In this document: piece by piece, positions 17,838 to 27,438 of the stretch
How the letters are laid out: every line of letters starts with the position of its first letter
Position numbering within the stretch: the stretch's first letter is position 1
Source of the DNA: Cyanobium sp. WAJ14-Wanaka
GTDB taxonomy: Bacteria; Cyanobacteriota; Cyanobacteriia; PCC-6307; Cyanobiaceae
Direction: 5' to 3'
Assembly: GCF_024345375.1 (NCBI RefSeq)
Contig: NZ_JAGQAZ010000001.1
Location: 186,001 to 250,000, forward strand
Length of the DNA: 64,000 nucleotides
Notes under the pieces: model-generated
Seen by the model: the letters and a program-made list of their open reading frames with translations, nothing else
Told to the model about the DNA's origin: nothing
The model's database searches: none
Program-made: the position numbers and the translations under genes

Positions 17838-19282
17838 TCGGGAGCGACCCCCAGCTCACCACCGATCAGGAGGCGGCCGTTCAAGCTTTTCAGGCCTGGT
17901 TGGCCCTGCCGCCTGATGGCATGCCCTTTGTGCTGAGCGGCTATGCCGGCACGGGAAAAACCTTCCTGTCGATGCGCTTCTTGGCCCAGGTGGAGGCTGC
18001 CGGACTCTGTTGGACCGTGGTGGCCCCCACCCATAAGGCCGTGGGGGTGCTGCGCCAACACCTGTCCATGGCGGGGCTCAAGGCCACCTGGTTTCCCTCC
18101 ACCATCCATCGGCTGCTGCGGCTCAAGCTCAAACGCCAGGGCGATCTGGAGCGCTGCGAGGAAACCGAGCAAACGGCCATGGCCCTTGAGCACCTGGGGC
18201 TGGTGCTGATTGATGAGGCCTCGATGGTCGATAGCGCCCTGTTGGAGATTGTGCTGCGCTGTGCCCACTTCTTTCGGGCCCGGCTGGTTTTTGTGGGGGA
18301 TCCGGCCCAATTGCCGCCCGTGGGGGAACCCCATAGCCCGGTGTTTGGCCTCGGCCGTGCCCAGCAGGTCCAGCTCACCCAGGTGGTGCGTCACCAGGGC
18401 CCGGTGTTGCGGTTGGCCACGGGGCTTAGGCAGGGGGCCCTGCCCTGCCGCCGTCCCCCGACCATGGCGCCGGTTAGCACCGGGGAGGGGATGGTGGCCC
18501 TGCTTGATCGCTCCGCCTGGCTATCGGCGGCCCAGGCGGCCCTGCGCCGCAGCGCCGAGACCGACAACCCTGATCTGGTGCGCATTCTTTGCTACACCAA
18601 CCGTTCCCTGGACCAGCTCGTGCCGATTGCCCGGCGGGCCCTGCACGGCGAAATGGCCGATCAGTTGGCCGTGTTGCCCGGGGAAGTATTGATTACCCGC
18701 ACGGCCGTGATGGCGCCCGCTTGCCGTGAGGGGGAGGATGCCGGCGAAGAACCAGACATGTTGTTGGGCTCCAACCGGGAGCTGGTGGTCAGGGATGTGG
18801 CGCCCGAGAGCTGCGATCTGGCCGACTTTGGCTTGGCCGCCTTGCCCGGGATTGGGGTGCCCGTTATCGAGACGCTCAACGTCTCGGTGGAGGCTGGCGA
18901 TGCCCAGCTCACCCTGCGCCTGCTTCCCCCATTGGGCTCCCAGGCCCGCCAGGCCCTGGATGCGGTGTTGGCCCGCCTACGCCAGCTGGCCAAGGAGGCG
19001 GGCAAACAGGATGGCAAGCCCATCTGGCGCCGCTTTTTCCTGGTGCGTGATGCCTTTGCCTCGCTCGGGCCGGCGGCGGTGCTCACCGTGCATCGAAGCC
19101 AGGGCAGCACCTTTGGCGAAGTGTTTGTGGATGGCGATGTGTTTTGGCCCGCCGATTTGGTGCTGCGTCGCCAATTGGTCTACGTGGCGGTGAGCCGTGC
19201 CAGCCAGGCCGTGACCCTGATGGCGGCTGGGGCCCCGGCCGATCGCCAAATTTGGCAGGAGTGGATGCGGGTTGATACCTAG
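17834..19282 (+). CDS. RecD-like ATP-dependent DNA helicase
   Basis: 482 residues from the GTG at 17834, which overlaps the preceding stop; the open frame extends upstream into the DUF212 gene but that part is not conserved-looking. Superfamily 1 motifs: Walker A GYAGTGKTF near residue 36, Walker B LVLIDEASMV, motif III GDPAQLPPVGE, and C-terminal TVHRSQGSTF and VAVSRA (UvrD_C_2). The layout is that of short RecD-like / Dda-like helicases, shorter than RecD2. It could act in repair or replication restart; no RecB or RecC gene is nearby. Confidence 0.87.
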   Translation: MIGSDPQLTTDQEAAVQAFQAWLALPPDGMPFVLSGYAGTGKTFLSMRFLAQVEAAGLCWTVVAPTHKAVGVLRQHLSMAGLKATWFPSTIHRLLRLKLKRQGDLERCEETEQTAMALEHLGLVLIDEASMVDSALLEIVLRCAHFFRARLVFVGDPAQLPPVGEPHSPVFGLGRAQQVQLTQVVRHQGPVLRLATGLRQGALPCRRPPTMAPVSTGEGMVALLDRSAWLSAAQAALRRSAETDNPDLVRILCYTNRSLDQLVPIARRALHGEMADQLAVLPGEVLITRTAVMAPACREGEDAGEEPDMLLGSNRELVVRDVAPESCDLADFGLAALPGIGVPVIETLNVSVEAGDAQLTLRLLPPLGSQARQALDAVLARLRQLAKEAGKQDGKPIWRRFFLVRDAFASLGPAAVLTVHRSQGSTFGEVFVDGDVFWPADLVLRRQLVYVAVSRASQAVTLMAAGAPADRQIWQEWMRVDT

Positions 19283-19986
19283 ATCTGTAACCCCCCTATG
19301 CCCTGCCAGCCCAGGTAGCCGGCCAGGGCCACACTGACCAGCCCCACCAGCAGATCCCCCTTGGCAAACAGCCAGCTTTTGGCCTTCTCAAGTAGGGGCT
19401 GGCAGCGGTCCTTGCCAAGCACCACCAGTACCAGTAGGGGGGTGATCAGGAGCGAACCGCTCACCAGGCTGAAAAGGCCAGTGGCCAGCAGTTCCTGGCC
19501 CTTGCCGAGGTTGGCCGAGAGCAGGCTGCCGGCACTTTTTGCAAATAGGAATAGGTCGTCTGGGCTGGCCACCTCCAGCAGGCCGCTGAGGCCGATTAAC
19601 AGCGGCAGGGGCATGGCACAAAATTTTTCGAGCTTGCTGGTCCATCCCGGCGGGCCCGTTTCCTCCTTGGTGTTGAGCAGCTCCTTAAGGCCTAGCCCCA
19701 ACAGGGCGCCTGCCGCAAGAAGATCCAGGCCGGTGCGGTGGCTGCTGCCCTTATCCATGGTGAGCAGCAGGCCATGGCCAAGGCTGAGCAGCAGGGTCAC
19801 GGCCAGGACAGCGGTGGCTAGCCAACCCAGCACAAACCAGCCCCCCCGTTGCAGGGGCTTGGGGCCCAGCAGCAGCAGCAGCAACACGCCGATGTGAATG
19901 GGGGAAAAGCCAATGGCAACGCCGAAGGCCGAAAGCTCAGCCAGCAGGGCGGCAAGCCCGCTGGCGGCGGTTTGTGGATCTCCCAT
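19279..19986 (-). CDS. GAP family membrane protein
   Basis: 235-residue protein with about six transmembrane helices. It fits the GAP / SfLAP family (first known from mycobacterial glycopeptidolipid and sulfolipid transport), with the opening AFGVAIGFSPIHIGVLLLLLL and a central GLKELLNTKEETGPPGW loop before EKFCAMPLP. In the LysE-like superfamily these proteins are thought to move small solutes or lipids; in cyanobacteria the role is unknown. Converges on the helicase gene by 4 bp and its start abuts the histidine phosphatase stop, so it ends a minus-strand operon. Confidence 0.72.
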   Translation of the reverse strand: MGDPQTAASGLAALLAELSAFGVAIGFSPIHIGVLLLLLLGPKPLQRGGWFVLGWLATAVLAVTLLLSLGHGLLLTMDKGSSHRTGLDLLAAGALLGLGLKELLNTKEETGPPGWTSKLEKFCAMPLPLLIGLSGLLEVASPDDLFLFAKSAGSLLSANLGKGQELLATGLFSLVSGSLLITPLLVLVVLGKDRCQPLLEKAKSWLFAKGDLLVGLVSVALAGYLGWQGIGGLQI

Positions 19987-20624
19987 TAGATACTTGACTG
20001 AATCGGTGCATTCCAGCGAAGAATCGCCGGCTGTTGCCGCTCATATCCCACCACACTCAGGGTGGCGGTGGCCAGGGTGAGCAGGGCACCACCTGGCACC
20101 CCCAGGCCCAGCCAGGTGCCGGCCAGGCTGCGCAGGATATGGCCGTGGGCCACTAGGGCCACCTTGGTGGGCTGGTGGCTTGCCTGGTCTGCAGCCCCTG
20201 CTGCGTTGGCGTCGGCATTGGCGATGGCTTGGGCCAGGTCAATTACCCGCTGGCAGCGCTCCGCAACGGCTGCCATGGTTTCTCCCCCGGGGCAGCCGTG
20301 GCTCCAGATTGTCCAATCAGGCACTGATTGGCGGATGGTTGCGGTGGTTATGCCTTCATAGGTTCCGTAGTCCCATTCCTGGAGATCCGGGCAGACCTGG
20401 GCGAGCGGGCCCAGGCCAGCCAGCTCAGCGGTGCGCTGGGCCCGTTGCAGTGGACTGACCAACACCGCGGCGAAGCGCTGCTTGGCAAGGACGGGGGCCA
20501 GGCGCCTGGCCTCCTCCTCTCCTTCGGGTAGCAAGGGCAAATCGGTGCGGCCGGTATGGCGACCGTTCAGGGCCCAGGCCGTGGCGCCATGGCGCACTAA
20601 CCACAGCTCAAGACTTGTGTTCAA
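19986..20624 (-). CDS. Histidine phosphatase family protein
   Basis: 212 residues. The branch-1 signature LVRHGATAWALNGRHTGRTD puts the phosphorylated histidine at residue 12, and SPLQRAQRTAEL and LVAHGHILRSLAG complete the active site. The family includes phosphoglycerate mutases, fructose-2,6-bisphosphatase-like proteins and alpha-ribazole phosphatase (CobC). The cobyrinate diamide synthase gene two genes upstream makes a cobalamin role possible, but a general sugar phosphatase is equally likely. Start overlaps the acylphosphatase stop by 4 bp. Confidence 0.85.
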   Translation of the reverse strand: MNTSLELWLVRHGATAWALNGRHTGRTDLPLLPEGEEEARRLAPVLAKQRFAAVLVSPLQRAQRTAELAGLGPLAQVCPDLQEWDYGTYEGITTATIRQSVPDWTIWSHGCPGGETMAAVAERCQRVIDLAQAIANADANAAGAADQASHQPTKVALVAHGHILRSLAGTWLGLGVPGGALLTLATATLSVVGYERQQPAILRWNAPIQSSI

Positions 20625-21073
20625 GAGCGCACCTCAAACCAATCGGAGCCGGAGGGACTGATCTGGCTGACAGAAACACCGCTAACAACCGCTGCGGCCG
20701 GACCGGTTTCGCACCAGATACGCAGTTCGGTGAGGTCTTGAACCAACCCTTCTGCTTCCACTTCCACCGAGCCATCGGCCAAGTTTTTCACCCAGCCGCT
20801 CAGGCCCAGGTCCTTGCTGCGGGTTAGGCAGCAGGCCCGATAGCCGACCCCCTGCACCTGCCCCTGCACGAGTAGCCGCCAGCGCTCTTTGACAACGATT
20901 GGCTTGCTTTGGTGGGGGGCTAGGAAGCGCCGTTCGTTGGCAGCGTCGCGCAGCGCCTTGAGGCGGCGGCCAGCCTCGACGGAATCACCGGGCATCCAGC
21001 CCAGTGGAGATGCAGCCAGCTGGCGTGCACGTTCGGCGCTGTCCATCCTTCCCTCCTTGGCGAGCATCCCCAT
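20621..21073 (-). CDS. acyP: Acylphosphatase
   Basis: The C-terminal 90 residues (from about residue 64) are a complete acylphosphatase domain: RLLVQGQVQGVGYRACC with the catalytic arginine, and GLSGWVKNLADGSVEVEAEG with the catalytic asparagine. The family hydrolyses acyl phosphates such as carbamoyl phosphate. The domain is preceded by 40-60 extra residues read from within the 3' end of cobB in another frame. Starts at 21073, 21046 or 20995 are possible; no ATG, GTG or TTG lies close to the domain edge, so a sizeable overlap with cobB is unavoidable. Confidence 0.82.
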   Translation of the reverse strand: MGMLAKEGRMDSAERARQLAASPLGWMPGDSVEAGRRLKALRDAANERRFLAPHQSKPIVVKERWRLLVQGQVQGVGYRACCLTRSKDLGLSGWVKNLADGSVEVEAEGLVQDLTELRIWCETGPAAAVVSGVSVSQISPSGSDWFEVRS

Positions 21074-22350
21074 CCTTCAAGCTGCCATAGCTCTTCAAAA
21101 TTGGCCACGGCATCGATAGGTTTGGCTACAGGGGCTAGCTGCCAGCGGTGAAATTCATGGCCCACAAATTGCTCGCCGCGGCGCACCACTAGGCCATCGG
21201 CATCGGCGCTGGCCTGCCGATAGCCCAGGCTCAGGGCCCCCTTTTTTGCCTGAAAGGGCAGCACCCCTGCCATCGGGTGAAGAGTTCCGTCGGGATCTTC
21301 CAGGCCCTGGCCCAGCAGTAGTAAGCCCCCGCATTCGGCAAGCACCGGCAGGCCCATGCGGACGGCCCTTGCCAGATCCTTGAGGCTGCGCCGGCTGGCC
21401 GCCAGCTGGGGGGCGTGGAGTTCGGGGTAGCCCCCTGGCAGCAGCACCCCCTGGCAGCCAGGGGGCAGGGGTTCATCGGCCAAGGGGCTCCAGGCAATGG
21501 GCTCGACCCCCAGGGCTTCCAACAATTCGCCAGCTTCTGGATAGCGAAAATGGAAGGCCGAATCGCTGGCAATCGCCAGGGTCGATTGCGTGGGCGATCC
21601 CGTGGACAGGGTTGGGTCCGGTTGGAGGCCCGAAAGGCACCAGCTAATTGGGTGCTCTGGATGCCGGGCGGCGGCTGGCGCCATTAGGGGCAGCAGGGCT
21701 TCTAAATCGAGATGTTGTTCCGCCAACGAGGCCCATTGCTCCTGGCGCTCGGCCAGATCGGCCAACTCCCCCGGTGGCAGCAGGCCCAGGTGGCGCGATG
21801 GCAGGGCCAGGGACAGGTGGTGGGGCAAGACCCCCAACAGGGGCACTTCAATGGCTTGGAGCGCTTCGCTGAGCAGGGCCTGGTGGCGCTCGCTGCCGAC
21901 CCGATTGAGCACCACGCCGGCCAGGGCCACCTGGGGCGGACCATGGTCCCGAAAGCCCCGCACCAGGGCGGCCAGGGAGCCCGCTTGCCTGGAGGCCTCC
22001 ACCACCAGCACCACGGGCAGTTGCAGTAGGTCGGCAATCGCCGCAGAACTGCCCTCACTGCTGGGGCCGCGGCCATCAAACAGACCCATTACCCCTTCAA
22101 CCAGGGTGAGGTCGGCCTGGCTGCTGTGCCAGTGGAAGCTGCGTTGCACCCATTCCTCGGGACACAGCAGGGTGTCGAGATTGCGGCAGGGCCGACCGCT
22201 GACCTGGCTGAGGAGCTGGGGGTCGAGATAGTCGGGACCCACCTTGAATGTTTGCAGCCCCAAGCCCCTTTTCCGGCAGAGGGCCGCCAGGCTCAGGCTC
22301 AATAGGGTTTTGCCGCTACCACTGCTGGGAGCGGCGATCAGGCAGGCCAT
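20920..22350 (-). CDS. cobB: Cobyrinic acid a,c-diamide synthase
   Basis: 476 residues (also named cbiA). The N-terminal dethiobiotin-synthetase-like domain opens MACLIAAPSSGSGKTLLSL with a P-loop and contains EGVMGLFDGRGPSSEGSSA. The C-terminal class I glutamine amidotransferase domain has the nucleophile cysteine in LPVLAECGGLLLLG. It amidates the a and c side chains of cobyrinate in cobalamin or pseudocobalamin synthesis. The family usually ends soon after the HASWLHLHW motif; here about 27 further residues run through the acylphosphatase gene in another frame. cbiT of the same pathway is at 45.6 kb. Confidence 0.93.
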   Translation of the reverse strand: MACLIAAPSSGSGKTLLSLSLAALCRKRGLGLQTFKVGPDYLDPQLLSQVSGRPCRNLDTLLCPEEWVQRSFHWHSSQADLTLVEGVMGLFDGRGPSSEGSSAAIADLLQLPVVLVVEASRQAGSLAALVRGFRDHGPPQVALAGVVLNRVGSERHQALLSEALQAIEVPLLGVLPHHLSLALPSRHLGLLPPGELADLAERQEQWASLAEQHLDLEALLPLMAPAAARHPEHPISWCLSGLQPDPTLSTGSPTQSTLAIASDSAFHFRYPEAGELLEALGVEPIAWSPLADEPLPPGCQGVLLPGGYPELHAPQLAASRRSLKDLARAVRMGLPVLAECGGLLLLGQGLEDPDGTLHPMAGVLPFQAKKGALSLGYRQASADADGLVVRRGEQFVGHEFHRWQLAPVAKPIDAVANFEELWQLEGWGCSPRREGWTAPNVHASWLHLHWAGCPVIPSRLAAASRRCATLPTNGAS

Positions 22351-22357
22351 GGGCTGC

Positions 22358-23656
22358 TCAGTGGGGCAGCAGCTTGGCGGCTAGGGGAGCTGCTGCCGCC
22401 AGCAATGGGCTGGTGGAGTCGTGGCTGCCTGAGAGCAGCCTGGCCATTTCCATTTCCTCGCTCTCGTTGGGCAGGGGCACTACTTCCTCCGCCAATTGCA
22501 TGCTGGCCATGCCCCCCGATTCCAGGCGCATGCAGCCGCCCGATTCGGAACAGAGGATCACGCAGAGGGGGGAACCCTGGCTGCTCTGGCAGATCAGCCG
22601 CAGGCCCACCATGGCCCCCGGATGGGTTTTGGGCACGCCTACGGGCACAGTCATTTGGCGGAAGCGCACGGTCTGGCCGTCGCTGCGTTCAAATTCGGCG
22701 CCGATGCCCTGGCCTGGGCCATCGCAATCCACTTCGTAGCTCGACACCAGGTGCCAACCCAGTCGGTCGGCTAGCCAGGCCGCCAGCAGCAGCCCCTTGA
22801 CGGGGTTGGTGCCCTCCACGTCTAGGTCGAGCTGCACCACATGGTTGAGGGCGTCACGCCTGGAGGGTGGGTCAAACACCATCGCCAGCGATTCCCGCCA
22901 ACTGCGCAGCCGGAGCCAGTTGAGGTCGTTGATCGGCTGGCCCGCATTGATCCGGGCCACCAGCAGGTCGAGGCAGCTCCGCGGATCACCTAGGGAGGAA
23001 TCCACCACCAGGCGCCGCTGGCCCGTAGCCAGGGCTGCCATCACCTCGGGGGCCTCGTCGAGGCTGCTGTTCCACCACACCCAGCAGGGCAGGTCTGCAG
23101 CGATTAGGGGTTGCACTAGATCCAGGCTTTGGCTGAGGGTGCCGCTGCCGCCCCGCAGCACCACCACATCGCCGCAGGCGGACCCGCCCGAGCCCTCATC
23201 GGGGAGCGGGCAATAGGCCGCCACCAGGGTTTCTAGGGGCTTGTTGCCATCCAGGGTGGGGGCCAGGGTGATTAACCGCCGGGGCATTTGGGCGCTGATG
23301 GCTCCCTCCACAAACTGACCCCGCAGATCCTCTGCGCGGTGATTGCCAGCGAGGTTGCCGATCGCCCAGGCCAGCTGGGGATCCATAGGCGCGGTGCTGA
23401 GGGGCAGGTTGCAGGCGCCCGCCGCCGCCCGGGCAGCCTCCAGTACCGGTTCGTTGAGCAGTCCTGTGATCGGCCCATCCAGGCGTCCGCAGCGCACCAG
23501 CTGCTGCTCCAGCCAAGCCCCCTCCCACACCACCAGGGTGAAGGTGGCGGCGCCTGGGGAACTGTCCAGGTCCTTGCTCCAAAGGCTCTCCAGGTAGCTG
23601 GAGACCTCGGCCGGGGGCAGGGCCAGGGGGGGCTGGAGGGTTAGCTGGGTCGACAT
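22358..23656 (-). CDS. opcA: Glucose-6-phosphate dehydrogenase assembly protein OpcA
   Basis: 432 residues. OpcA is an activator that helps assemble and tune glucose-6-phosphate dehydrogenase in cyanobacteria under redox control. Supporting phrases are LITLAPTLDGNKPLETLVAAYCPLP, VQPLIAADLPCWVWWNSS and the C-terminal TNPVKGLLLAAWLADRLGW, with the gene directly after zwf (37 bp). Cysteines are present for possible thioredoxin regulation, but the regulatory pair cannot be assigned by eye. The next gene, cobB, begins 7 bp later, so the transcript may continue. Confidence 0.92.
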   Translation of the reverse strand: MSTQLTLQPPLALPPAEVSSYLESLWSKDLDSSPGAATFTLVVWEGAWLEQQLVRCGRLDGPITGLLNEPVLEAARAAAGACNLPLSTAPMDPQLAWAIGNLAGNHRAEDLRGQFVEGAISAQMPRRLITLAPTLDGNKPLETLVAAYCPLPDEGSGGSACGDVVVLRGGSGTLSQSLDLVQPLIAADLPCWVWWNSSLDEAPEVMAALATGQRRLVVDSSLGDPRSCLDLLVARINAGQPINDLNWLRLRSWRESLAMVFDPPSRRDALNHVVQLDLDVEGTNPVKGLLLAAWLADRLGWHLVSSYEVDCDGPGQGIGAEFERSDGQTVRFRQMTVPVGVPKTHPGAMVGLRLICQSSQGSPLCVILCSESGGCMRLESGGMASMQLAEEVVPLPNESEEMEMARLLSGSHDSTSPLLAAAAPLAAKLLPH

Positions 23657-23693
23657 GCTGGCTAGGACGGAATTGGGACTGAATTAGGGAGAC

Positions 23694-25217
23694 CTAGGGA
23701 CGTCGCCAGGCCAGGCCGTCTTCGGCCAGCAGGTTGTCGGCGGCGGCGGGTCCCCAGGTGCGGGCTTCGTAGGGGTAAACGGGCAGCTGGGCTGGCGAGT
23801 CTTCGATTAGCTCCAGCAGGGGCGTATAGAGCCGCCAAGCGGCTTCCACCTCGTCGTTGCGGGTGTAGAGGGTGGGATCGCCCAACATGGCGTCGGCCAG
23901 TAGGCGCACATAGCCCTCATCCGAGGGCTCGCCAAAGCTCTCGTCGTAGGAGAAGGACATGTCCACCGGCCGGCTGCGCATGCCCGAGCCGGGGGCCTTC
24001 ACCTCAAATTTGAACTCCGCGCCCTCATCGGGCTGGATCCTCAGGATCAACTGGTTGGAGATGGGGGCTCCACCGGCGGCATCAAACAGGTGGACCGGCG
24101 CCTCCCGGAAGGTGAGCACCACCTCACTGAGCCGTTTTGGCAGCATTTTTCCGGTGCGCAGGTAGAAGGGCACCCCCTGCCAGCGCCAATTGTTGATGAA
24201 CAGCTTCATCGCCAGGTAGGTCTCGGTGGTGCTCTCCGGATTGACGCCGGGTTCCTGGCGGTAGCCGGCGATTGGTTGGCTCTTGGAGCCACCGGGGCCG
24301 TACTGGCCGCGCACGCAACATTTCCAGGGTTCAGCCTCATTGGCCAGCCGGGCCGCCTGCAGCACCTTGGCCTTCTCGTTGCGCATTGATTCGGGATCAA
24401 AGCGGCCGGGGGCCTCCATCGTGATCAGGGCCAACATCTGGGTGAGGTGGTTTTGGACCATGTCCCGCAGGGCGCCACTGGATTCGTAGTAGCCGGCCCG
24501 CTCCTCCACCCCCACCGTTTCGGCGGCAGTGATCTGCACGCTGGAGATGTAGTTGCGATTCCAGATCGGCTCAAAAATGGTGTTGGCAAAACGCATCACC
24601 AGGATGTTCTGGACCGTTTCCTTGCCGAGGTAATGGTCGATCCGGAAGATCTGGTTTTCCTGGGCGCTGGCCTGCACCACCCGGTTGAGCTCCTGGGCGC
24701 TGCCGTAGTCGCGGCCGAAGGGTTTTTCGATCACCACCCGGCTGCGGCTCGGGTCGCTCAGGAGCCCGGCGGCGGCGAGGGAACGGCAGCCGCTGCCGTA
24801 GAAATTCGGCGATACCGAAAGGTAAAAAGTGCGGTTGCCCCTGGTGGCCCGCTGCCGATCGATCACTTCGAGCCGTTGACCTAGGCGCACCACCGAGGGC
24901 GGATCCTCCAGGTCCACCGGTTCGTAAAACAGCCCTGCGGCGAATTGTTCCCAGGCCACGGGGTGCTCGGCCACCTCGGCGGCGAGGGCTTCGCCCATGC
25001 GACTGCGAAATTCCTCGTCGCTCCAGGGCCGGCGGGCACAGCCCAACACCGCAAATTCACTGGGCAGGCGCCGCTGTCGAAACAGTTCAAACAGGGCGGG
25101 GATCAGCTTGCGGTGGGTCAGGTCACCACTGGCGCCAAAAATCACCAGGCACTGGGGTGAAATCACCCGCTCCTGCCGAAGGCCGATCCGGAGTGGATTG
25201 GTCAAGACCGCCGACAT
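23694..25217 (-). CDS. zwf: Glucose-6-phosphate 1-dehydrogenase
   Basis: 507-residue NADP-dependent enzyme that opens the oxidative pentose phosphate pathway, the main dark NADPH source in cyanobacteria. The coenzyme motif FGASGDLTHRKL is near residue 28 and the substrate motif RIDHYLGKETVQN contains the catalytic histidine. Length is normal. Upstream, 175 bp separate it from petH and contain the petH terminator, so zwf has its own promoter; opcA follows at once. I could not fix the promoter elements. Confidence 0.97.
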   Translation of the reverse strand: MSAVLTNPLRIGLRQERVISPQCLVIFGASGDLTHRKLIPALFELFRQRRLPSEFAVLGCARRPWSDEEFRSRMGEALAAEVAEHPVAWEQFAAGLFYEPVDLEDPPSVVRLGQRLEVIDRQRATRGNRTFYLSVSPNFYGSGCRSLAAAGLLSDPSRSRVVIEKPFGRDYGSAQELNRVVQASAQENQIFRIDHYLGKETVQNILVMRFANTIFEPIWNRNYISSVQITAAETVGVEERAGYYESSGALRDMVQNHLTQMLALITMEAPGRFDPESMRNEKAKVLQAARLANEAEPWKCCVRGQYGPGGSKSQPIAGYRQEPGVNPESTTETYLAMKLFINNWRWQGVPFYLRTGKMLPKRLSEVVLTFREAPVHLFDAAGGAPISNQLILRIQPDEGAEFKFEVKAPGSGMRSRPVDMSFSYDESFGEPSDEGYVRLLADAMLGDPTLYTRNDEVEAAWRLYTPLLELIEDSPAQLPVYPYEARTWGPAAADNLLAEDGLAWRRP

Positions 25218-25333
25218 GGGTGGTTCTGCGGCTATTGCCTACTGATATGTGGAGGCTGGCCCCAACTACCTGGTTCGTCCATGTTTGTGACGGTTTCCCA
25301 GGTTTCTTTGGGGCTGTGTAGGCAATTGCCAAC

Positions 25334-25358
25334 AAAAAAGCCCGCCTTGGGGGCGGGC
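25334..25358 (-). terminator. Rho-independent terminator of petH
   Basis: On the minus strand a perfect 7 bp GC stem (GCCCGCC / GGCGGGC, loop of 5) is followed by a run of six T residues. It lies about 34 bases beyond the petH stop, and it insulates petH from zwf, which is transcribed in the same direction. Confidence 0.9.
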
Positions 25359-25391
25359 CGGGGATTTGCTGGGCTGAAAAGCCTCGCTAAA

Positions 25392-26582
<1,191 letters not shown>

Positions 26583-26655
26583 TCAGACCTTAAAAAGCCG
26601 GTTGATCATAGGGAACCAGTTTTATGGGCGGTTTCCAGGCCACCCCGGCTAAGTT

Positions 26656-26671
26656 TGTGATGCAGATCACC
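26656..26671. promoter_or_regulatory. CRP-like binding site in the petH / SRPBCC divergent region
   Basis: TGTGA-N6-TCACC matches the CRP-family consensus TGTGA-N6-TCACA at 9 of 10 positions. A minus-strand -10 candidate TATGAT lies at 26605-26610; a start point near 26602 would put the site centre about 61 bases upstream, a class I activator position for petH. It also sits 27 bp before the TTG of the plus-strand gene. Confidence 0.5.
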
Positions 26672-26697
26672 CAGGGTGATTTCCACTGGTACAACTG

Positions 26698-27264
26698 TTG
26701 AGCCAACCTGAAATCCCCCTGGCGGCAGCTGAGGCTTCGGATCTGGCTGCCTGTGGTTGCGACACCATCCAGCAGGAGATGGAGCGCCTGCCCCAGGGCA
26801 CTCGTCGCCTGGCCGTTCAGTTGCGCTTGGCCCTCGATCCCAAATGGATCTGGGGGGTGCTGACCGATTACGCCAATTTGAGCCGTTACATCCCCAACCT
26901 GGCCTCCTCTCGCCAGCTTTGGCGCCGCGGCAACAGGGTGGGCCTGGAGCAGGTGGGCACCCAGAAATTTTGTGGCCTGCGCTTCAGCGCCAAGGTGGAG
27001 CTGGAGCTTGAGGAGGATCGGGAGGCTGGTCTGCTGCGTTTCAGCATGCGCCAGGGTGATTTTCGCCGTTTCGAAGGCAGTTGGCAGATCAGTGCCCTAC
27101 CCCAGGGGGACAGCCAGCTCAGCAGCCTGGTTTATGAACTGACGGTGCAGGGCCGTCCTGGCATGCCGATCGGCATCATTGAGCAACAACTGCGCGAAGA
27201 CCTGGCCAGCAACCTGCGGGCCGTTCAAAAGGAAGCCCAGCGTCGGGCCCTCAAGGCTCGATAG
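26698..27264 (+). CDS. SRPBCC family (polyketide cyclase/dehydrase-like) protein
   Basis: 188 residues. The START/SRPBCC fold is suggested by the pattern DPKWIWGVLTDYANLSRYIPNLASS, GLEQVGTQKF and GSWQISALP followed by a C-terminal amphipathic helix (IIEQQLREDLASNLRAVQKE). Family members bind lipids, quinones or other hydrophobic ligands; COQ10-like and cyanobacterial chaperone-like roles are known. TTG at 26698 is the only good start, because a stop lies seven codons upstream and the next Met is at residue 24. It is divergent from petH and shares the CRP-like site. Confidence 0.78.
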   Translation: MSQPEIPLAAAEASDLAACGCDTIQQEMERLPQGTRRLAVQLRLALDPKWIWGVLTDYANLSRYIPNLASSRQLWRRGNRVGLEQVGTQKFCGLRFSAKVELELEEDREAGLLRFSMRQGDFRRFEGSWQISALPQGDSQLSSLVYELTVQGRPGMPIGIIEQQLREDLASNLRAVQKEAQRRALKAR

Positions 27265-27282
27265 CCAGTTTCGAGAAACTGG
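27265..27282. terminator. Hairpin between converging SRPBCC gene and tRNA-Glu
   Basis: Perfect 7 bp stem with a 4-base loop (CCAGTTT-CGAG-AAACTGG) immediately after the SRPBCC stop and 15 bases beyond the 3' end of tRNA-Glu. No T-run follows on either strand, so it may be a weak or processing-type terminator serving both. Confidence 0.4.
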
Positions 27283-27297
27283 ACCAGCTCAAATCAA

Positions 27298-27370
27298 TAC
27301 CCCCAAGGGGATTCGAACCCCTGTCGCCTCCGTGAAAGGGAGGTGTCCTAGGCCTCTAGACGATGGGGGC
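27298..27370 (-). tRNA. trnE: tRNA-Glu (anticodon UUC)
   Basis: 73-base cloverleaf on the minus strand: acceptor GCCCCCA pairing with TGGGGGT, discriminator A, anticodon loop CTTTCAC, and T-loop arm GGGGTTCGAATCCCC. The CCA end is not encoded. In cyanobacteria this tRNA also feeds tetrapyrrole (chlorophyll, bilin, cobalamin) synthesis through glutamyl-tRNA reductase. Confidence 0.97.
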
Positions 27371-27438
27371 GAGGCCACAACAACCAAGTGGGTACCGGGC
27401 TTTTGGCCTGGCTCTCACGGGCGTTGATGTGTTGAACG

